64,000 bases of DNA from Nymphaea colorata (taxonomy: Eukaryota > Streptophyta > Magnoliopsida > Nymphaeales > Nymphaeaceae): positions 12,214,802 through 12,278,801 of the forward strand of contig NC_045145.1 of NCBI RefSeq assembly GCF_008831285.2. Direction: 5' to 3'. Every line of letters starts with the position of its first letter. Positions within the stretch are counted from its first letter, which is position 1. A program made the position numbers and the translations under genes. The notes under the pieces were generated by a model. It searched no databases. It saw only the letters and a program-made list of their open reading frames with translations, and was not told the origin of the DNA. Positions 1 through 11,744 of this stretch are shown here, in pieces.

Positions 1-326
1 GAAAGAAACGTGGCTGCCTGGGTGAATAAAGGGAAAAAAAAGAGGGAAAATTAAAAAACATAAAAAGAAAATGAGATTAAGCTGCATGGGTGGAAGGAAA
101 AAAAGAGGGAAAATTAAAAACGAAAACTAAAAAATGAGATTAAAGTCTAGCTGAGTTGAGTTTAATCGAGTCGAGTTCGACTAATTCGAACTTGACTCAT
201 TAATATACTCAAGTTTATATTTAGGCTCGAGCTTGACCTTTATAAAGAACGAGTCGAGCTCGAGTCGAGTTTACTCGAGCGAGTTTGAGTCGAGCCCGAG
301 TTGGCTCGACTCGTTGTGCAGCCCTA
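1..326. mobile_element. Right end of a hAT-like element of the TCGAG-rich family
   Basis: Positions 145-326 are packed with CTCGAG/GAGTCGAG words and end in TTGTGCAGCCCTA at 314-326. The same terminus closes the complete element at 14476-15282, whose inverted terminus reads TAGG(G)CTGCACA. The left end is not identifiable, so this is a partial copy. Bases 12-80 and 80-142 are a degenerate tandem pair of an A-rich unit (GCTGC.TGGGTG...GAGGGAAAATTAAAAA...GAGATTAA). No coding potential is visible. Confidence 0.5.
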
Positions 327-1585
327 CACCTACACTTCCTCTTTCTCACATTTGTCGGATTCCTCATTGTATTATGTAAAAAGTTTGGATGCATGAACTT
401 TTTTTTTTTAAATCCAAAATTTTATTTATCCCATCCAAGTTTTGTGATCTGACCATTGACTAGAAGTACAACTTGTTCCTGCTGCGAGGGAATGCCATCA
501 ACCTTGCCAAACTCATGGTGACGTCCCCATGATCATTACAGTGTGTTTCATATTTAGACTCAGGATCAGGATGTCTTTCAACAAACTCTGTTTAACAGAA
601 CTATGAGCTCAGAATGGGATGTGAAAGGTCTAACAATAGCAATAGAGCATGATCAAGTGGCACTAGCCACACAAGGTTGGGTCAGACCAATTACATAGCC
701 AGGGCTAGGTGTTGCTACTAGTCTTTTCAGCTATTTCCTTTCAAGTGGGCTTTCTTGATTTCATGCACAGAAGGCTGCAGTTGAGGTTTAGAACAAGTGA
801 TGCAAGAAGCACTCATGAAGACAAAGTCAATTTTTTTCTTTTTATTTTGTTGTACCTTTGCCCACTTGCTTGTGGTTCAGCCTACGACCTTTAGATGGCT
901 CGTATTTTCTTTTCCTCTTAAAATCCCAATCAAGTTATCAAGAACAAATTGATAGTGGCCCCTTCTTTTTTATCCAGACAGTCATTAATTTTTTAAGAAA
1001 TTATTTGTTTAAAATTTTTAAGGTTGTCTCAACATTAATTATTTTTCTCACTTTAAAACGTTAAAAAAATAAAATGCCAATAATTTAAAAAATATGTGAT
1101 AGTGTTATCCAAGAAATTATGGCTGTGGTGAGAATATAATGTACGTGATGGGTATTATATGAGAATGTAAATCAAATTGTTGAAAGATCGGTGAGTCCTT
1201 CTGGTCTTTTATTCGTCTAATATGTAGTTCATAGTTAGAATATTTCTTCTTTTTCTTCTTTCAACAGAACCAGATTTGTTAAATTTAAATTTGATTCCAC
1301 AAAGTCAAGTAGTTAAATTGCATTTGATGTCCGTTTGTAATAATCTTATACAAAATTGACCATTTGCAATTCATTATGTCCCCACATATAGAGAAAGCCC
1401 TAAGCGGTGTAGCGTAGTTGGTCGGATTGACGGGCCAATGAAAGTTCACAGTTACTTCATTATTATGGGTGCCATTTTTGAGGACTGCAAAAGATAGATG
1501 CATGATACTTTAGTTGACATATGTACTGCTCTCCACTGAGGATCGGGTTAGAGGAAAAAAAAGAAGGGACTTCAGCCTTTTCAAG
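327..1585. other. Intergenic stretch without a recognisable gene
   Basis: AT-rich, with stops in all frames. Short open stretches around 709-1064 and 1285-1503 lack family motifs and credible start contexts. Nothing further can be supported. Confidence 0.5.
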
Positions 1586-1930
1586 GTATTCATATAAACT
1601 AAAGCAAAAAGCACAGTTGTGAAATGAATTTAATCCAAACCATCCATTAGTTAAGAAAACACGGTGACAGGAGCATCATTTTCTTACGATAAACCAAGTG
1701 TATTTGTATAAACTAAAGCAAAGGAAAAAGTCAGTTGTAATATGAATTTAATCCATAATATCCACCAGTAAAAGAGACAAAATGACGAGAACATCGTTTT
1801 TTTTTATGATAGACAAAGGGTATTCATAACTAAAGCAAAAAAAAGACAATTACGAAATGAATTTAATCCAAAGCAGCCAGCAGTAAAAAAACAGTGATAA
1901 GAGAATAATTTTATTTACATCGACCAAACA
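1586..1930. repeat. Three-copy tandem repeat, unit about 115-120 bp
   Basis: Units begin at about 1586, 1700 and 1820, each opening with GTATT(C/T).TA...ACTAAAGCAAA. Each carries AAATGAATTTAATCCA or a near variant, then CAGTAAAA- and GA..A.CAT.(G)TTTT-type blocks in the same order. The copies have clearly diverged by substitutions and small indels, so the array is old. Confidence 0.8.
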
Positions 1931-3122
1931 TTATTAATTACATATTTTCAGGTTTATTCCCCTTTTAAGAATTATTCTCATTTTCTAGGGAAACTTTCCA
2001 AGATAAATATATATATTTTACTCATCCAGTGACATATGGATATGCTCATGTGCTGAAATCTATAACATTTTAAAAAGAATATTGAAATCTGATTTGTGGA
2101 TCAGATATTATATAGGTATAGTTAAAAAGCAAGCCGCCAACTGGGAACCTTCTATGACACACCACAAAGTATTTACACAAAGGTAACATTTTAACCGAAC
2201 TTTCCAGCGTGTTCTGAAAGGTCATACATTTTCTAGGGCGGGCCAAATAGTTCAACCTCAGATCTGGGTAGGGCCAAACTGAACCGAAATAAAAAAAATA
2301 CATTGCACAACTAACAATATTTTATTTTTCTAATGTAAATTTTCTTTTTAAGTTAGTTAGGGTGGGGCCATGGCTAGGCGGCCCCCCTCCCTCTGCCCCA
2401 AGTCTAGACGACAACTAAAGGCTTGAGCTCGGCAAAAGGGAGAAGGATTCTTTAACTTCATGGAACAAGGCAAGAAAGCCTTGGATCATTCTGCACACTT
2501 GCTTTAGAATTGTATTTAATTCGGTAAACCCACTTATTCCCCATGGGTTTTACATTTTTTAGAGTATGCACCAAATCTCATGTTTCATTCTCTTCTTGTG
2601 CCTTAAATTAAGCAGCCATGGCGTCACACCAACATTGATGCTTAACGGCTTGACTAAAGGAGGATGGTTCCAAATCTTTAGAGATGACCACTAGAAGTGC
2701 TTTATGAGGTGTAGAGATATAAGGAAATTATGATGATTTTAATACACCAATTCCAGAATTTTAGTTCTTGCTCTATCAAACACATAATTTTCAATTTTAA
2801 AACCAAAGTTCCAGTCTATCAAAGGGAAACTAGAGTTGGAAGTTTCATTCCAATTCTAGTTGAAGGTGAAATTTTGTTTATAACACAAGGTGGTCATACG
2901 CCCCCTTAAACTTAGTCCTCTAAGGCTTTCTAGAAGTGTTTATGGCATCATTGAAGGTGGTTCCACGAAAGTTATAGGTGGCTATTCAGTTCCACGAAAA
3001 CATATGCCACGCAAGGTTGGGGAGAGAATGGAACTGCTTTTACAAAGATACAAATGGAACCACATGTTCTCTTCAATTTGTCACATTGACAATTTGTCCT
3101 TGTGAAGAGAGAGAGGGAGAAA
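1931..3122. other. Intergenic sequence with MITE debris
   Basis: No gene is visible. GGGCGGGCC/TAGGGCC words near 2236-2280 and GGGTGGGGCCATGGCTAGGCGG near 2361-2385 resemble hAT-type termini. The block at about 2840-2912, ending in GCCCCCTTAA, resembles one end of the PIF/Harbinger-like element at 61027-61398. None of these pieces can be delimited. Confidence 0.35.
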
Positions 3123-3222
3123 NNNNNNNNNNNNNNNNNNNNNNNNNNNNNNNNNNNNNNNNNNNNNNNNNNNNNNNNNNNNNNNNNNNNNNNNNNNNNN
3201 NNNNNNNNNNNNNNNNNNNNNN
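3123..3222. other. Assembly gap (100 N)
   Basis: Exactly 100 ambiguous bases, the usual placeholder for a gap of unknown size. A GA-rich run (GAGAGAGAGGGAGAA) precedes it. Any frame read through it is meaningless. Confidence 0.95.
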
Positions 3223-3881
3223 TATGAAATAGAATAAAGATTTTCCAAGTTTCACTTTTACTTGTAGGGGAAGGACTTTCTATTTAACTAACTGGGTCAT
3301 TTGGTCCTTTTTATCATTTTAAGTCCATAACACATGCTCCTTTGTTAGAGGGCCATCACATATAGCATGCTCCAATAACACATGATGCTCACAGCATAAA
3401 ATTCTCATCCTCCTCATTCAAGGGCTCTTCTTTTGATAAAATAGAATTCAGTCCAAAACTTACTGGAATTATGTATTTTTGTTCATTCTTATTGTTGTGC
3501 ATTTTTTTGAAAGGTTTGAGAAATTGTGTTGAGGATTTATCTAAACTCCGGCTATTGAGGTGACCTTACTTAGAATAAGGCACAAACCGCAATAATGGAG
3601 AAAGTTCCAAGCATCTTACATGTAACTGCACTGGAAATGTGCGAGTTGTTCTACAAGATTGATCACCCAAATGCCTTAGGAATAGAACACACAAGCATAT
3701 TAAGAATATCTTTATTAAATCCTATATGCAACTGTAATTGAGCAATGCAAGTGAGAACTCTCGATGAAAGAATCAAACTACATTTCCACCTCCAACTATT
3801 TTGCCAATGGCTGGTGCCCTGAAATTAAATCCCATTGTATCTATGAATATATTTGAATTATCCTTCTATCATTCTTATCTT

Positions 3882-4219
3882 CTATCGTATCCTTCTCAGC
3901 CCTACAACCACTTCCTTCATGTCCATTCTCTCATTTGGAGACACCCTTGAACATGACAAGCCTATCTCCATGATCATCACCAGCAGTTCATTCATAGCAG
4001 CTGATCTTTCAGTTGGAGTAGTGTCACTTTCGTTCAAAAGATGGCTGGCAATGACATCTGAAATTGCAACAGGAAATGCTTCAGCCCCCCATTGCCTCAA
4101 GCTAAAATCCCCATCAAACTGTTCTTCAGTAGGCTTTCTTCCTGTAAACACCTCAAGGAGGAGAATTCCGAAGCTGTAGACATCAGCTTTGGTTGACACC
4201 TTTTCAGCCATCCCAAATT
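3882..4219 (-). other. RLK pseudogene exon 2: kinase C-lobe and stop
   Basis: An open exon encodes FGMAEKVSTKADVYSFGILL (kinase subdomain IX), EVFTGRKPTEEQF and a conserved end NERMDMKEVVVGLRRIR before the stop. It is intact and in phase with the preceding exon across the intron. It is the best preserved part of the locus. Confidence 0.9.
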
Positions 4220-4440
4220 CTAATTCAACCATCCAACAATATTAGACATGATTAGCAAGTATAATATAATTGGCTAATGCTCATCTATGACACAATTGCA
4301 CTAATTGGTTTTGGGAAAGAGGCCTGGAAATTAATGGACTTAAGCAATTGAACCTCCAATCCTGCCTCTCTTGTTGTATTCTCATATATACATCAAAAAA
4401 TAAATACAATATTATGATTTAGAACTAGACGTAGTTATTG

Positions 4441-4736
4441 GCCAGGTACCCAACGACTACCCCACTAGACCGGCCCAGGTTTGAGCCCGCCCGATAATGT
4501 ATCGGGCCAACCCGGGTTAGCCCGACGGGGGTCTGATCCATCCCAATAACTTTTAAATATTAATTTTATTTTATTAATAATATATATTGTTATTTAAAAT
4601 ATATTTTATATCCAAAAAAATTATTTTATATTTAAAAATAATTTTTATGTAACTGCACCAGTCCTAGGCTCAGATTTCGGACATCAGGCTGGCCTGAACT
4701 CAGTTCTTATCAAGCCGGGCTGGCCGTTGCCCAAGT
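4441..4736. mobile_element. GGCCC-rich hAT-like MITE in the RLK intron
   Basis: GC-rich ends (GGCCAGGTACCCAACGAC..., GGGCCAACCCGGGTTAGCCC and, at the other side, CAAGCCGGGCTGGCCGTTGCCCAAG) flank an AT-rich centre. The architecture matches 16721-17066 and 23798-24079, the latter with an 8-bp target duplication. The exact boundaries and duplication of this copy are not clear. Confidence 0.5.
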
Positions 4737-5387
4737 CTATTTTGAACTGATGTCCTATATATATGATATTCAAGTGCTCTTAAAAGAATTTAAACACAAA
4801 TCCAGATTTTTTCTATGGGGCATGTGAGATTTGTTGACCTTCATTAGTTGGTTGGCGCAATGATTTCACAACATAAAGGCCTAATTAAACTCATCTTACT
4901 TCTAATTCTCCTGTGACCTTTCTCAAGGTTCTCTTAAATGGCTCCTAAATCAAGTAAATTATTCAATAGTGCCGATTGTTAGCCAGTCTTAAACCATTAG
5001 GTAGAAAGGTATTTACGATTACGATTCTTTTATACAAGAAAGAAAAAAAATTATAACTTCTGTTGAAAGAAGAAGACCAATTGAAGATTCCTGTCTGTTT
5101 AGGACATGCAAATAACACATGTGTACATGAGCATAAAACAATGTAAAGACTAGCATGCAACACCACAAGCCAAACAAACAACGAATGCATTGTCCATGTA
5201 AAAGATTTTGTCAATGACCTTTACATTATTGAGCTAGGAACCACTTGTGTGTGTCTTTATGCGTGAACTACCAAATCATGATGATTAGAAGGATCATGGG
5301 TGTTGCACATCAATTAATATATTTATTGATATTATATTGCAAACCACAAAAGAGTAAATTAGCTAAACCATGTAAGTCAAGACCAAA

Positions 5388-5410
5388 TTATATATATATA
5401 TATATATATA

Positions 5411-5456
<46 letters not shown>
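5388..5456. repeat. (TA)n microsatellite
   Basis: Nearly pure TA dinucleotides, broken once by AAACA near 5410. It lies in the RLK intron. Confidence 0.95.
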
Positions 5457-5459
<3 letters not shown>

Positions 5460-5640
5460 GAAATCAGTGGGCTACCTATGTTACGGATGACTCCTTTTCT
5501 TATTTTGTGACCCTAAAAATGGTCTCAATGCTAAAAAGGGTTGCCAAAACATTGACTATCATCAATGCATTTTTTGCAATGTTTTAAACAATACAAAATT
5601 TAAAAAAAAAAAGCTTAGCCAGCTGATTTCAATATAAATA

Positions 5641-5652
5641 GATGAATGAATG

Positions 5653-5699
<47 letters not shown>

Positions 5700-5710
5700 G
5701 GAGAGAGAGA
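5641..5710. repeat. Compound microsatellite (GAAT)n(TA)n(GA)n
   Basis: GAATGAATGAAT passes into (TA)n, a short CACA and then (GA)n. It lies in the RLK intron close to the kinase exon. Confidence 0.9.
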
Positions 5711-5972
5711 CAACTAGGACTGGCAAACCCACCCACTCTCTCTTTGTCTTTTCTATCTCACCTTATGACCTCTCCAGCCCCTCTCATGTGATCCCATCCT
5801 CTCTTCCACTTTCTCTGTGAATTGAAGAGAAAGAGAATGTGTTCACATGCACACACACATATAAGAACTCAAAGTGAGGTCACGTTGACTCAAGAAATGG
5901 TTCAGGCAATTATACTCACACTTAGTGAAACACAAAATTTATAAAAAGACAAAAATAAAAAGAGATACATAC

Positions 5973-6610
5973 CTGGTGCAATGTACCCTGTGGTTCCCAG
6001 AGTGGCTGTAAGAGTAGAATAATTCTGACCAACTAGAATCTTTACAATGCCAAAATCGCTGGCGTATGCTGTCATGTTCTCCGAGTAACCATGGTGAAGA
6101 TATTCTAGAGCACAAGCCACATCTATCATGATATCCAATCTCTGAACGAGATTCAAGTGATGGCCATCTGAATCTAGATAGACTTCTAGGCCCCCAAGGG
6201 GCATGTATTGGAGAACTGAAGCCTTGAAATATCTACTAGAGCAAGACGCAATGACTTTAACGAGATTTCGGTGCCTGATTTGGCGCATGACAGTGCACTC
6301 GATGTCAAAACTTTTAGATGCTCCCTCAAATAACAAATTAAGGACCTTAACAGCCACTGTCGTTCGATCCGCTAGAATTCCTTTGTACACTGAACCAAAC
6401 CTTTCCCAAGAAAATTTGCATTACTGAAGTTACTCGTTCCGTGCACTAACTCTCTGTGAGAAATCATCGGAACTGTAATTTCTTGTAACCTTTCAATGTC
6501 ATTGGGATGTTTCAACAACCGCTTCTTTCTATAGCATGAGATACCGATGAGTGTCCAAACAATGACCAAAAGTGTTGAGCCTCCAATTGTGCAAGCGACA
6601 ATGACTTCAG
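5973..6610 (-). other. RLK pseudogene: transmembrane segment and kinase N-lobe lacking the catalytic loop
   Basis: A hydrophobic helix (VAEVIVACTIGGSTLLVIVW) is followed by basic RKKR, then a kinase start with LGKG at a frameshift (about 6390-6410), VAVKVL (lysine of subdomain II), RHRNLVKV and ALEYLHHGYSE. The last is joined directly to NMTAYASDFGI. The roughly dozen residues that normally carry HRD/HCD, DLKPSN and VLLD are missing, in frame. The exon ends GCACCAG at 5973 before a consensus GTATGT donor. Confidence 0.85.
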
Positions 6611-7803
6611 CTACATTTCTCTTACTTTGTCTCTCTGTTTTGTGTAAGCACAATGGGACTGGAATTTGGGAGCTCCACATAGTGCATAGTTCCCTAGGAA
6701 TGACTCGACATAAAGGTTTGCAAACTTTCCACCACTTGGAATCTCTCCTTCCAATAGATTGAAGGACAAGTACAAGACCTGGATGTATTGAAGTTTCTCC
6801 AATGATTTTGTATCTCACCAGAAAGCTTGTTATGGGAAAGGTCAATAGTGCCAAGGCTTAGCATGTGATGAAGTTGTTCAGGAATGCGACCATCAAATGT
6901 GTTCTGAGAGAGATTCAAATACTCTAGCATTTGGAGCTTTGATAATGATGCAGGCAATTCTCCACTCAGCTTGTTTGCAGAGATATCCATATGGTCCATG
7001 ATGATAAAATTCCCGATACCCAATGGCAGGTGACCAGTGAAGGAGTTGTCCTGCAAGTATAGCTCCCACAAGTCCTTCAACTCACAAAGACCAGGCGGTA
7101 GTGTTGATGACAAATTGTTTGAACTTAGATACAGCCTGTACAAACTAGTGAGATTGTTTATAGAGCTTGAAATTGACCCAATTAGCATGTTGTGTCCAAT
7201 ATCAAGAGCATACATGCAGACCAACTGGTAGAATGATAGTGGGATTGGGCCTTCTAATGCATTGTTGTCAAGAAGCAACACCTATAAGCTGTGCATCTGT
7301 CCTATATTTGGTGTAATGAGCCCTTTATTTTGTAGGAACTCAACTTTAAGGAAATTAACTTGGTCAAGTTGGCTAGGGCTAATGGGATAGTACCTTCAAT
7401 CTGATTAGAGGAAAGGTCAAGTTTCGACAAGGTGGCTGTCAGGTTTCCAACAGAGGTAGGAAGAATGCCGTTCAAAAGGTTTTGTGACAGATAAAGTTCC
7501 TCTAGCATCCGACACCTAGTGAAGGATGTGAGAATGGAGAGCTCTCGGTTGCCAGGGACATTGGTCAACGTATTTCCCCCAAGTGAAAGGTACTTGAGTT
7601 GTGACAGACTACCTATTCTAATGGTATCCGAGCACTAAATTTATTGCTTTCTGCACTAAGAACTTGAAGTCTTGTAGCATTAGAAAGAGAAGCTGGGAGA
7701 GGGCCATCAAAATTATTTATATGCATATAGAGTCATCGGAGATTGGGCAGGAAGCAGCCAGCATCTTTTGGGAGATGCCCTGTTAGTTGATTGGTCATGA
7801 AAC
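6611..7803 (-). other. RLK pseudogene: central and C-terminal LRRs, multiple frames
   Basis: LRR coding continues in shifted frames. Positions 7800-7620 encode FMTNQLTGHLPKDAG with an internal TGA. Positions 7568-7302 encode LEELYLSQNLLNGILP and LDLSSNQIEGTIP. Positions 7281-6790 encode about seven consensus repeats. Positions 6802-6611 encode the C-terminal cap LEGEIPSGGKFANL...SFLGNYALCGAPK. The order and spacing match one original reading frame, so the breaks are indels rather than separate genes. Confidence 0.85.
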
Positions 7804-8544
7804 TCAAACCCCAAAGAGCGGATAGGTAAACAAGCTCTCAGGCAGTGTACCAGTGAGATTGTTCCTTTGCATGCTAAAGGCCATCAAGTGGGTTAGGCTT
7901 CCATACTTAGAAGGAATGTTCCCCTGTTTCTGATTTTCACTGATAAAAAACCACCCCAGTTTTGAGAGATTACCCAAAGCAACTGGAATGGTGCCAGTGA
8001 GCCTATTACCACCAATGTTTAAGTACTTGAGTTCTGACAAACTGCCTAGAAACTTTGGGATGCTTCCATAGAATTGGTTGCCCGCTGCTGACAGTGTTTG
8101 GAGACCTTGACAATGGCTTAGTGTTTGTGGAATTAACCCTTTAAAATGGTTTCCCCATATGGAAAGTATTTTCAATGAAGGGAGGCGGCTAAAATCAACG
8201 ATAAGATGAAGAACTTGCAAGAAGGAGAGATTGCTGATGTATGGGGAGAGGGTACCTTCAAGTGCCTTGTCGGTGAGGTTCAGAGCAACAACCCTTTGTG
8301 AACTACGGCTGCATGAAACTCCATTCCATTGGCAGAAGGAAATGTTTGAGTTCCAGTTTGAGAGTACATTGTAGGGGTCTCTGGTTACCTGGGATTTGAA
8401 GGATAGCAATGCAAATTCATCGGTCACATTGCTTAGAGAAACAAAAGCTGGTGATACCTCTTCCTCGCCAAGCACTATAGTCAAGGTAAGGAAGCAACAC
8501 AGAAGAAAGCTTATGGGAAAAGGTGACAAACTGGCTGCAGCCAT
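7804..8544 (-). other. RLK pseudogene: signal peptide, LRR N-terminal cap and first LRRs
   Basis: ATG at 8544 is chosen because it opens a typical signal peptide (MAAASLSPFPISFLLCC...), followed by a cap domain with DEFALLSFKSQV, LSNWN and CQWNGVSCS. This cap precedes the LRRs in plant receptor kinases. About seven LRRs follow (L.YLNIGGNRLTGTIP type). One repeat is fused by an internal deletion near LQVLHLIVDFSRLPSL. The frame runs into a stop at 7804-7806, while the next LRR continues in another frame. Confidence 0.85.
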
Positions 8545-8605
8545 ACCAGCCGAAGTTGTTGGTGGTAATTCTGTGGCTGCATAACCATGATAAGGAATCA
8601 AAGCC

Positions 8606-8615
8606 CCTTTTATAG
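8606..8615 (-). promoter_or_regulatory. Putative TATA box of the RLK gene
   Basis: On the minus strand this reads CTATAAAAGG, about 62 bases upstream of the chosen ATG at 8544. That spacing is usual for a plant core promoter and supports the chosen start. Confidence 0.6.
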
Positions 8616-8619
8616 ATTC

Positions 8620-10189
8620 TCTTTGAGAAACGGTGTCTTTTGTAAAAAAAATTGTTAATCTTGCACAACCATGACATGGCTGATCACATTAATGGCGTTC
8701 TCATGGCCACGTAGCCCTTACTTCATTAGTATATTTCCACTATCATGTTTTCTTTATGCCAGTTTTCAACTCTTTCTTCCGTTTTTCTAATTCCTCCCTT
8801 AAATCATCCAATGAAAAAGACGTCATGATTCAAAGTTTGGATCAGACTTATGGTTTGAGTTAGATCCGAAGATGATAAAAATCAATTAATGAATCTTGTG
8901 AGCTCCCCATCAAAAACCTGCCAATCATTGACTCAACTATCAGGGCAACTTGAATAATGTAGAACGGCTCAAGATAGGACAGGGAATGCTTGACGTGTAT
9001 TAACTCCATATTTGGTGGCAGTTAGTAGGGGGCCCAAGAAATTTTAATCACTCAACTACTAGCAAAAATACCATTATGAGGGGGGCATCAATTTATCAAT
9101 TAATGTTCTAGCCCATCAATATTTAGATGGTCTAGGCCGATGACAGGGAAATGTTTAAAGTAGCATATTTTGGCACCAGAAGCTCTGGATCGATCTCTCA
9201 TTTTCCTTCTGGTTGTCACACTTGATTAGGTAGCATTCGATAGCCTCTTTTCTGAGTCTGCATTGTAAGATCCTCAGTATAAGTAAATTAAGGATCTTAG
9301 TAATATGGATTTTATATCAGGTAACATGTAAAAAACTATGGATATAAAGTCGGATGGGGGGTATTCAAGCTTAAATTCATATATTTGAAATCCTAGTGAT
9401 CTCAGAACATTGTGGGTCTCAAATCTGTGGTTAAAGAAACGCACCCTTAGTTCCAATGGCATTTAATGTGAGGAACAATAAGCATCGGTCTATCTGATCA
9501 AGGGACAAGTTATCGTAGTAAAAATTAAGTTCTTCCCCCTTTAATTTATACATACTTCCACATCAAGCTTGTCTGGATCGACCTCCACATCAAGCTTGCC
9601 ATTAGTTCCTTTGCTCCATTAGTTCTTGTCTGGATCGACCTCCACATCAAGCTTGCCATCAATCTGGATTATTTCATAAATGAACCCTACTGACTTCCTT
9701 AAGCTTCACATTTCTGTGGTGAAGCTTGTTCTTGTACTTGGACTGCACTCACTAAATTTGTATTTGGACTGCACTCACACAGATGTCAATTTTTTACATT
9801 GCTCTTCTTCTTTTGAAATTCCATTTAAATGAACGTAACATTCCCAACATTTTTTATAACTCAATTTCGTGTGGTTTTAGAAAGGGAAAATTTGGAGTGC
9901 CTACAACCATTTTTCCTCATTCCAGAGATAAGAGTAAATACCAAAGTAGTTGTTGCATGAGTTTTTACAAAATCTACATGGACCTGGTCCCTTCCTTTCC
10001 ATTGTTAGTTAATTATTTCCACTCAGGTACATTGGTCCAAAAAATTATCTATGCAGAGTTCTTGTTGAACCGAACAGCTCATGATTTGAATTGATTTAGT
10101 TTGGGCCAAGCTTGTTTAATTAGTTTGAGTTTAATGAGTTATTGAACTAACCTCCTTCAAATAGCACTTGGCCCAAGTGAAATCAAGCG
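8620..10189. other. Intergenic sequence upstream of the RLK
   Basis: No gene is seen. A 35-bp direct repeat (CTTGTCTGGATCGACCTCCA...) sits at 9568-9602 and 9625-9659, identical over that length, and TTGGACTGCACTCAC is repeated near 9737 and 9764. Short open frames around 9783-10094 have no recognisable product. Confidence 0.5.
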
Positions 10190-11740
10190 TTGATATTATC
10201 TGGCAGTGTTTAATTTGGCACTGTTATTTAATGCTTACTTATCATTTTAATTAGTTGTTCTTCTTCAGTTTTTGTCTTTATGTTAAATAAATATTTCACC
10301 AATTTCATGTTGAAGCTTACAATTCACCTCGTGATAGGCTCAAGTCTTGCCTCTTGCCTTAAACGCCTATATCAGCCAATTAAAGTTTTTTGGTTTTTTT
10401 ATCTTTTTTTAATACTGAAAAGACGGGAAAAAAGTGTCCAAAGATGTCATGATCAAAAGATAGGTTCATGACTAAGGTTCAAATTTAAATATATTGATAC
10501 GTAATTAAGGAACCTCTTGAAAACTTCCAAAGAATTGACTCGTGCTGAGTATGTTGCAATTGGTGCGGATGGGTCATGGACGTTTATGACTCAGTTACTC
10601 TGACATCTTTGATGTCAAAACTTGAAGCTTGATTGAATTGGAAATGGTTGACATATATTGACTCGCATGCAGATTTCTGATCGTCCCCCAACTACTCACA
10701 TTTGAAGACCAGGAAAGGGACTGATGAATGAAGAGATTATTTAAGTAGTTTATTTGGGCTACAAAAGCTTTGAACAATCTCTCATGTTCCTTGTATAGTA
10801 GTTTGTTCACATTTAACTACTTGTGACCAACATTTGATGTCATGTTGACAGAATGCTGTGAATTCTAGCACCATTCCTTCAATTTGGTGAAATGGTTGGA
10901 AAATCATTTATATGGCTGTTTTATTCAAGTTATAACACCCACCAAATGCTCCAGCAGGCTCCAATCATAGTTGGGTGAGCAGGAAAAGTATTTCATCTCG
11001 CCGCCCAATGAGAAGTTTGAAACCCTCACACTTCCCCCCAACCTCTCTGCTTTGTGCTATCAGCTTGTGAACCTAACCTTATGAAATTAATTCTTTATTC
11101 AAGGAAAAAATGAATCCATGATCAAGCAATATCTCATCCAAAAGGTTTATTGTTCTGGCCTTAGCATGAAGATACACACAGTTAAATGTATGAGAATTTC
11201 ACAAAAATAAGTTCATGCTTTGCTGGATGACAAAAGCATGCCACTGTTGTCGATTACATAAAAAGACAAAAGCAGTTAAATGAAAGTGTATTTTTGTGAT
11301 TTCATCAAACCCTAAAACTTGTTTTTGTAAAAGCTTCATTTCTTTGCTTTTAAGGCACAGTGTCGAAGTTGAACATGTTGTGGATCAATACATGATAGAG
11401 TGCAAGATCCAAGTTCAAGCTAAAACCAAATCATTTGGTAAATGGAACACTTTGAAAGTGTCCTATGCATATGCCCCAAAGATTAGGGGAGATTCATTGA
11501 CATCTAGTTCTAATGTTCTATGAATCTGCCCAAATTTTGAGGCAGGTTAATGGAACACTCGCATAATGTTCTAAAACCCCGAAACAATCCCTTTACAAAC
11601 ATCCAACTCAAGGTTTAGATACAAATTATTGTTGTTAATTAGGTGGTCTCAATGTGTATATAGGAAAAGTCTATGTTGCCAGATGTTAGATAGTTGTGTG
11701 GTTAAAATTTAGAAATTTGTTGCTATAAGTAAATTGTCGT
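10190..11740. repeat. Copy A of a 1.2-1.5 kb non-coding tandem duplication
   Basis: Starts near ATTAGTTGTTC and shares with copy B, in the same order, blocks such as GTGTCCAAAGATGTCATGAT, GGTTCAAATTTAAATATATT, GACGTTTATGACTC, AGCAATATCTCATCC and TCAATACATGATA. Divergence is moderate, with indels. No conserved reading frame is shared, so this is not an obvious gene duplication. Confidence 0.85.
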
Positions 11741-11744
11741 CCAC

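Larger units (their letters stand above)
4220..5972 (-). other. RLK intron invaded by a hAT-like element and microsatellites
   Basis: The donor GTATGT (5972 downward) and acceptor TTGAATTAG (ending at 4220) restore the glutamate of the APE motif when spliced: GCACCAG joins AATTTGGG. The 1753-bp intron contains a GGCCC-rich hAT-like MITE (4441-4736), a long (TA)n tract (5388-5456) and a (TA)n(GA)n tract (5641-5710). Confidence 0.8.
3882..8544 (-). pseudogene. LRR receptor-like kinase, class XII (EFR/Xa21-like), decayed
   Basis: A membrane receptor kinase gene broken by several frameshifts and stops. In order: a signal peptide and N-terminal cap (8544 downward), leucine-rich repeats in three frames to about 6690, a juxtamembrane/transmembrane stretch (about 6470-6620), kinase N-lobe (about 6440-6210), activation region, an intron (4220-5972) and the kinase C-lobe (3882-4219). 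The kinase intron falling just after the GYIAP motif and the LRR pattern fit class XII pathogen-receptor-type kinases, normally about 1000 residues. At least five frame changes (near 7810, 7620, 7300, 6800 and 6390) and an in-frame TGA near 7726 disable it. Independently, the segment between LEYLHHGYSE and the SDFG motif lacks the HCDLKPSN-type catalytic loop. It is either a pseudogene or, if some frameshifts are assembly errors, a catalytically dead receptor. Confidence 0.9.

Noticed and set aside
2978-3255. Open frames running through the N gap
   Set aside because: They exist only because ambiguous bases contain no stop; the flanking parts have no motif.
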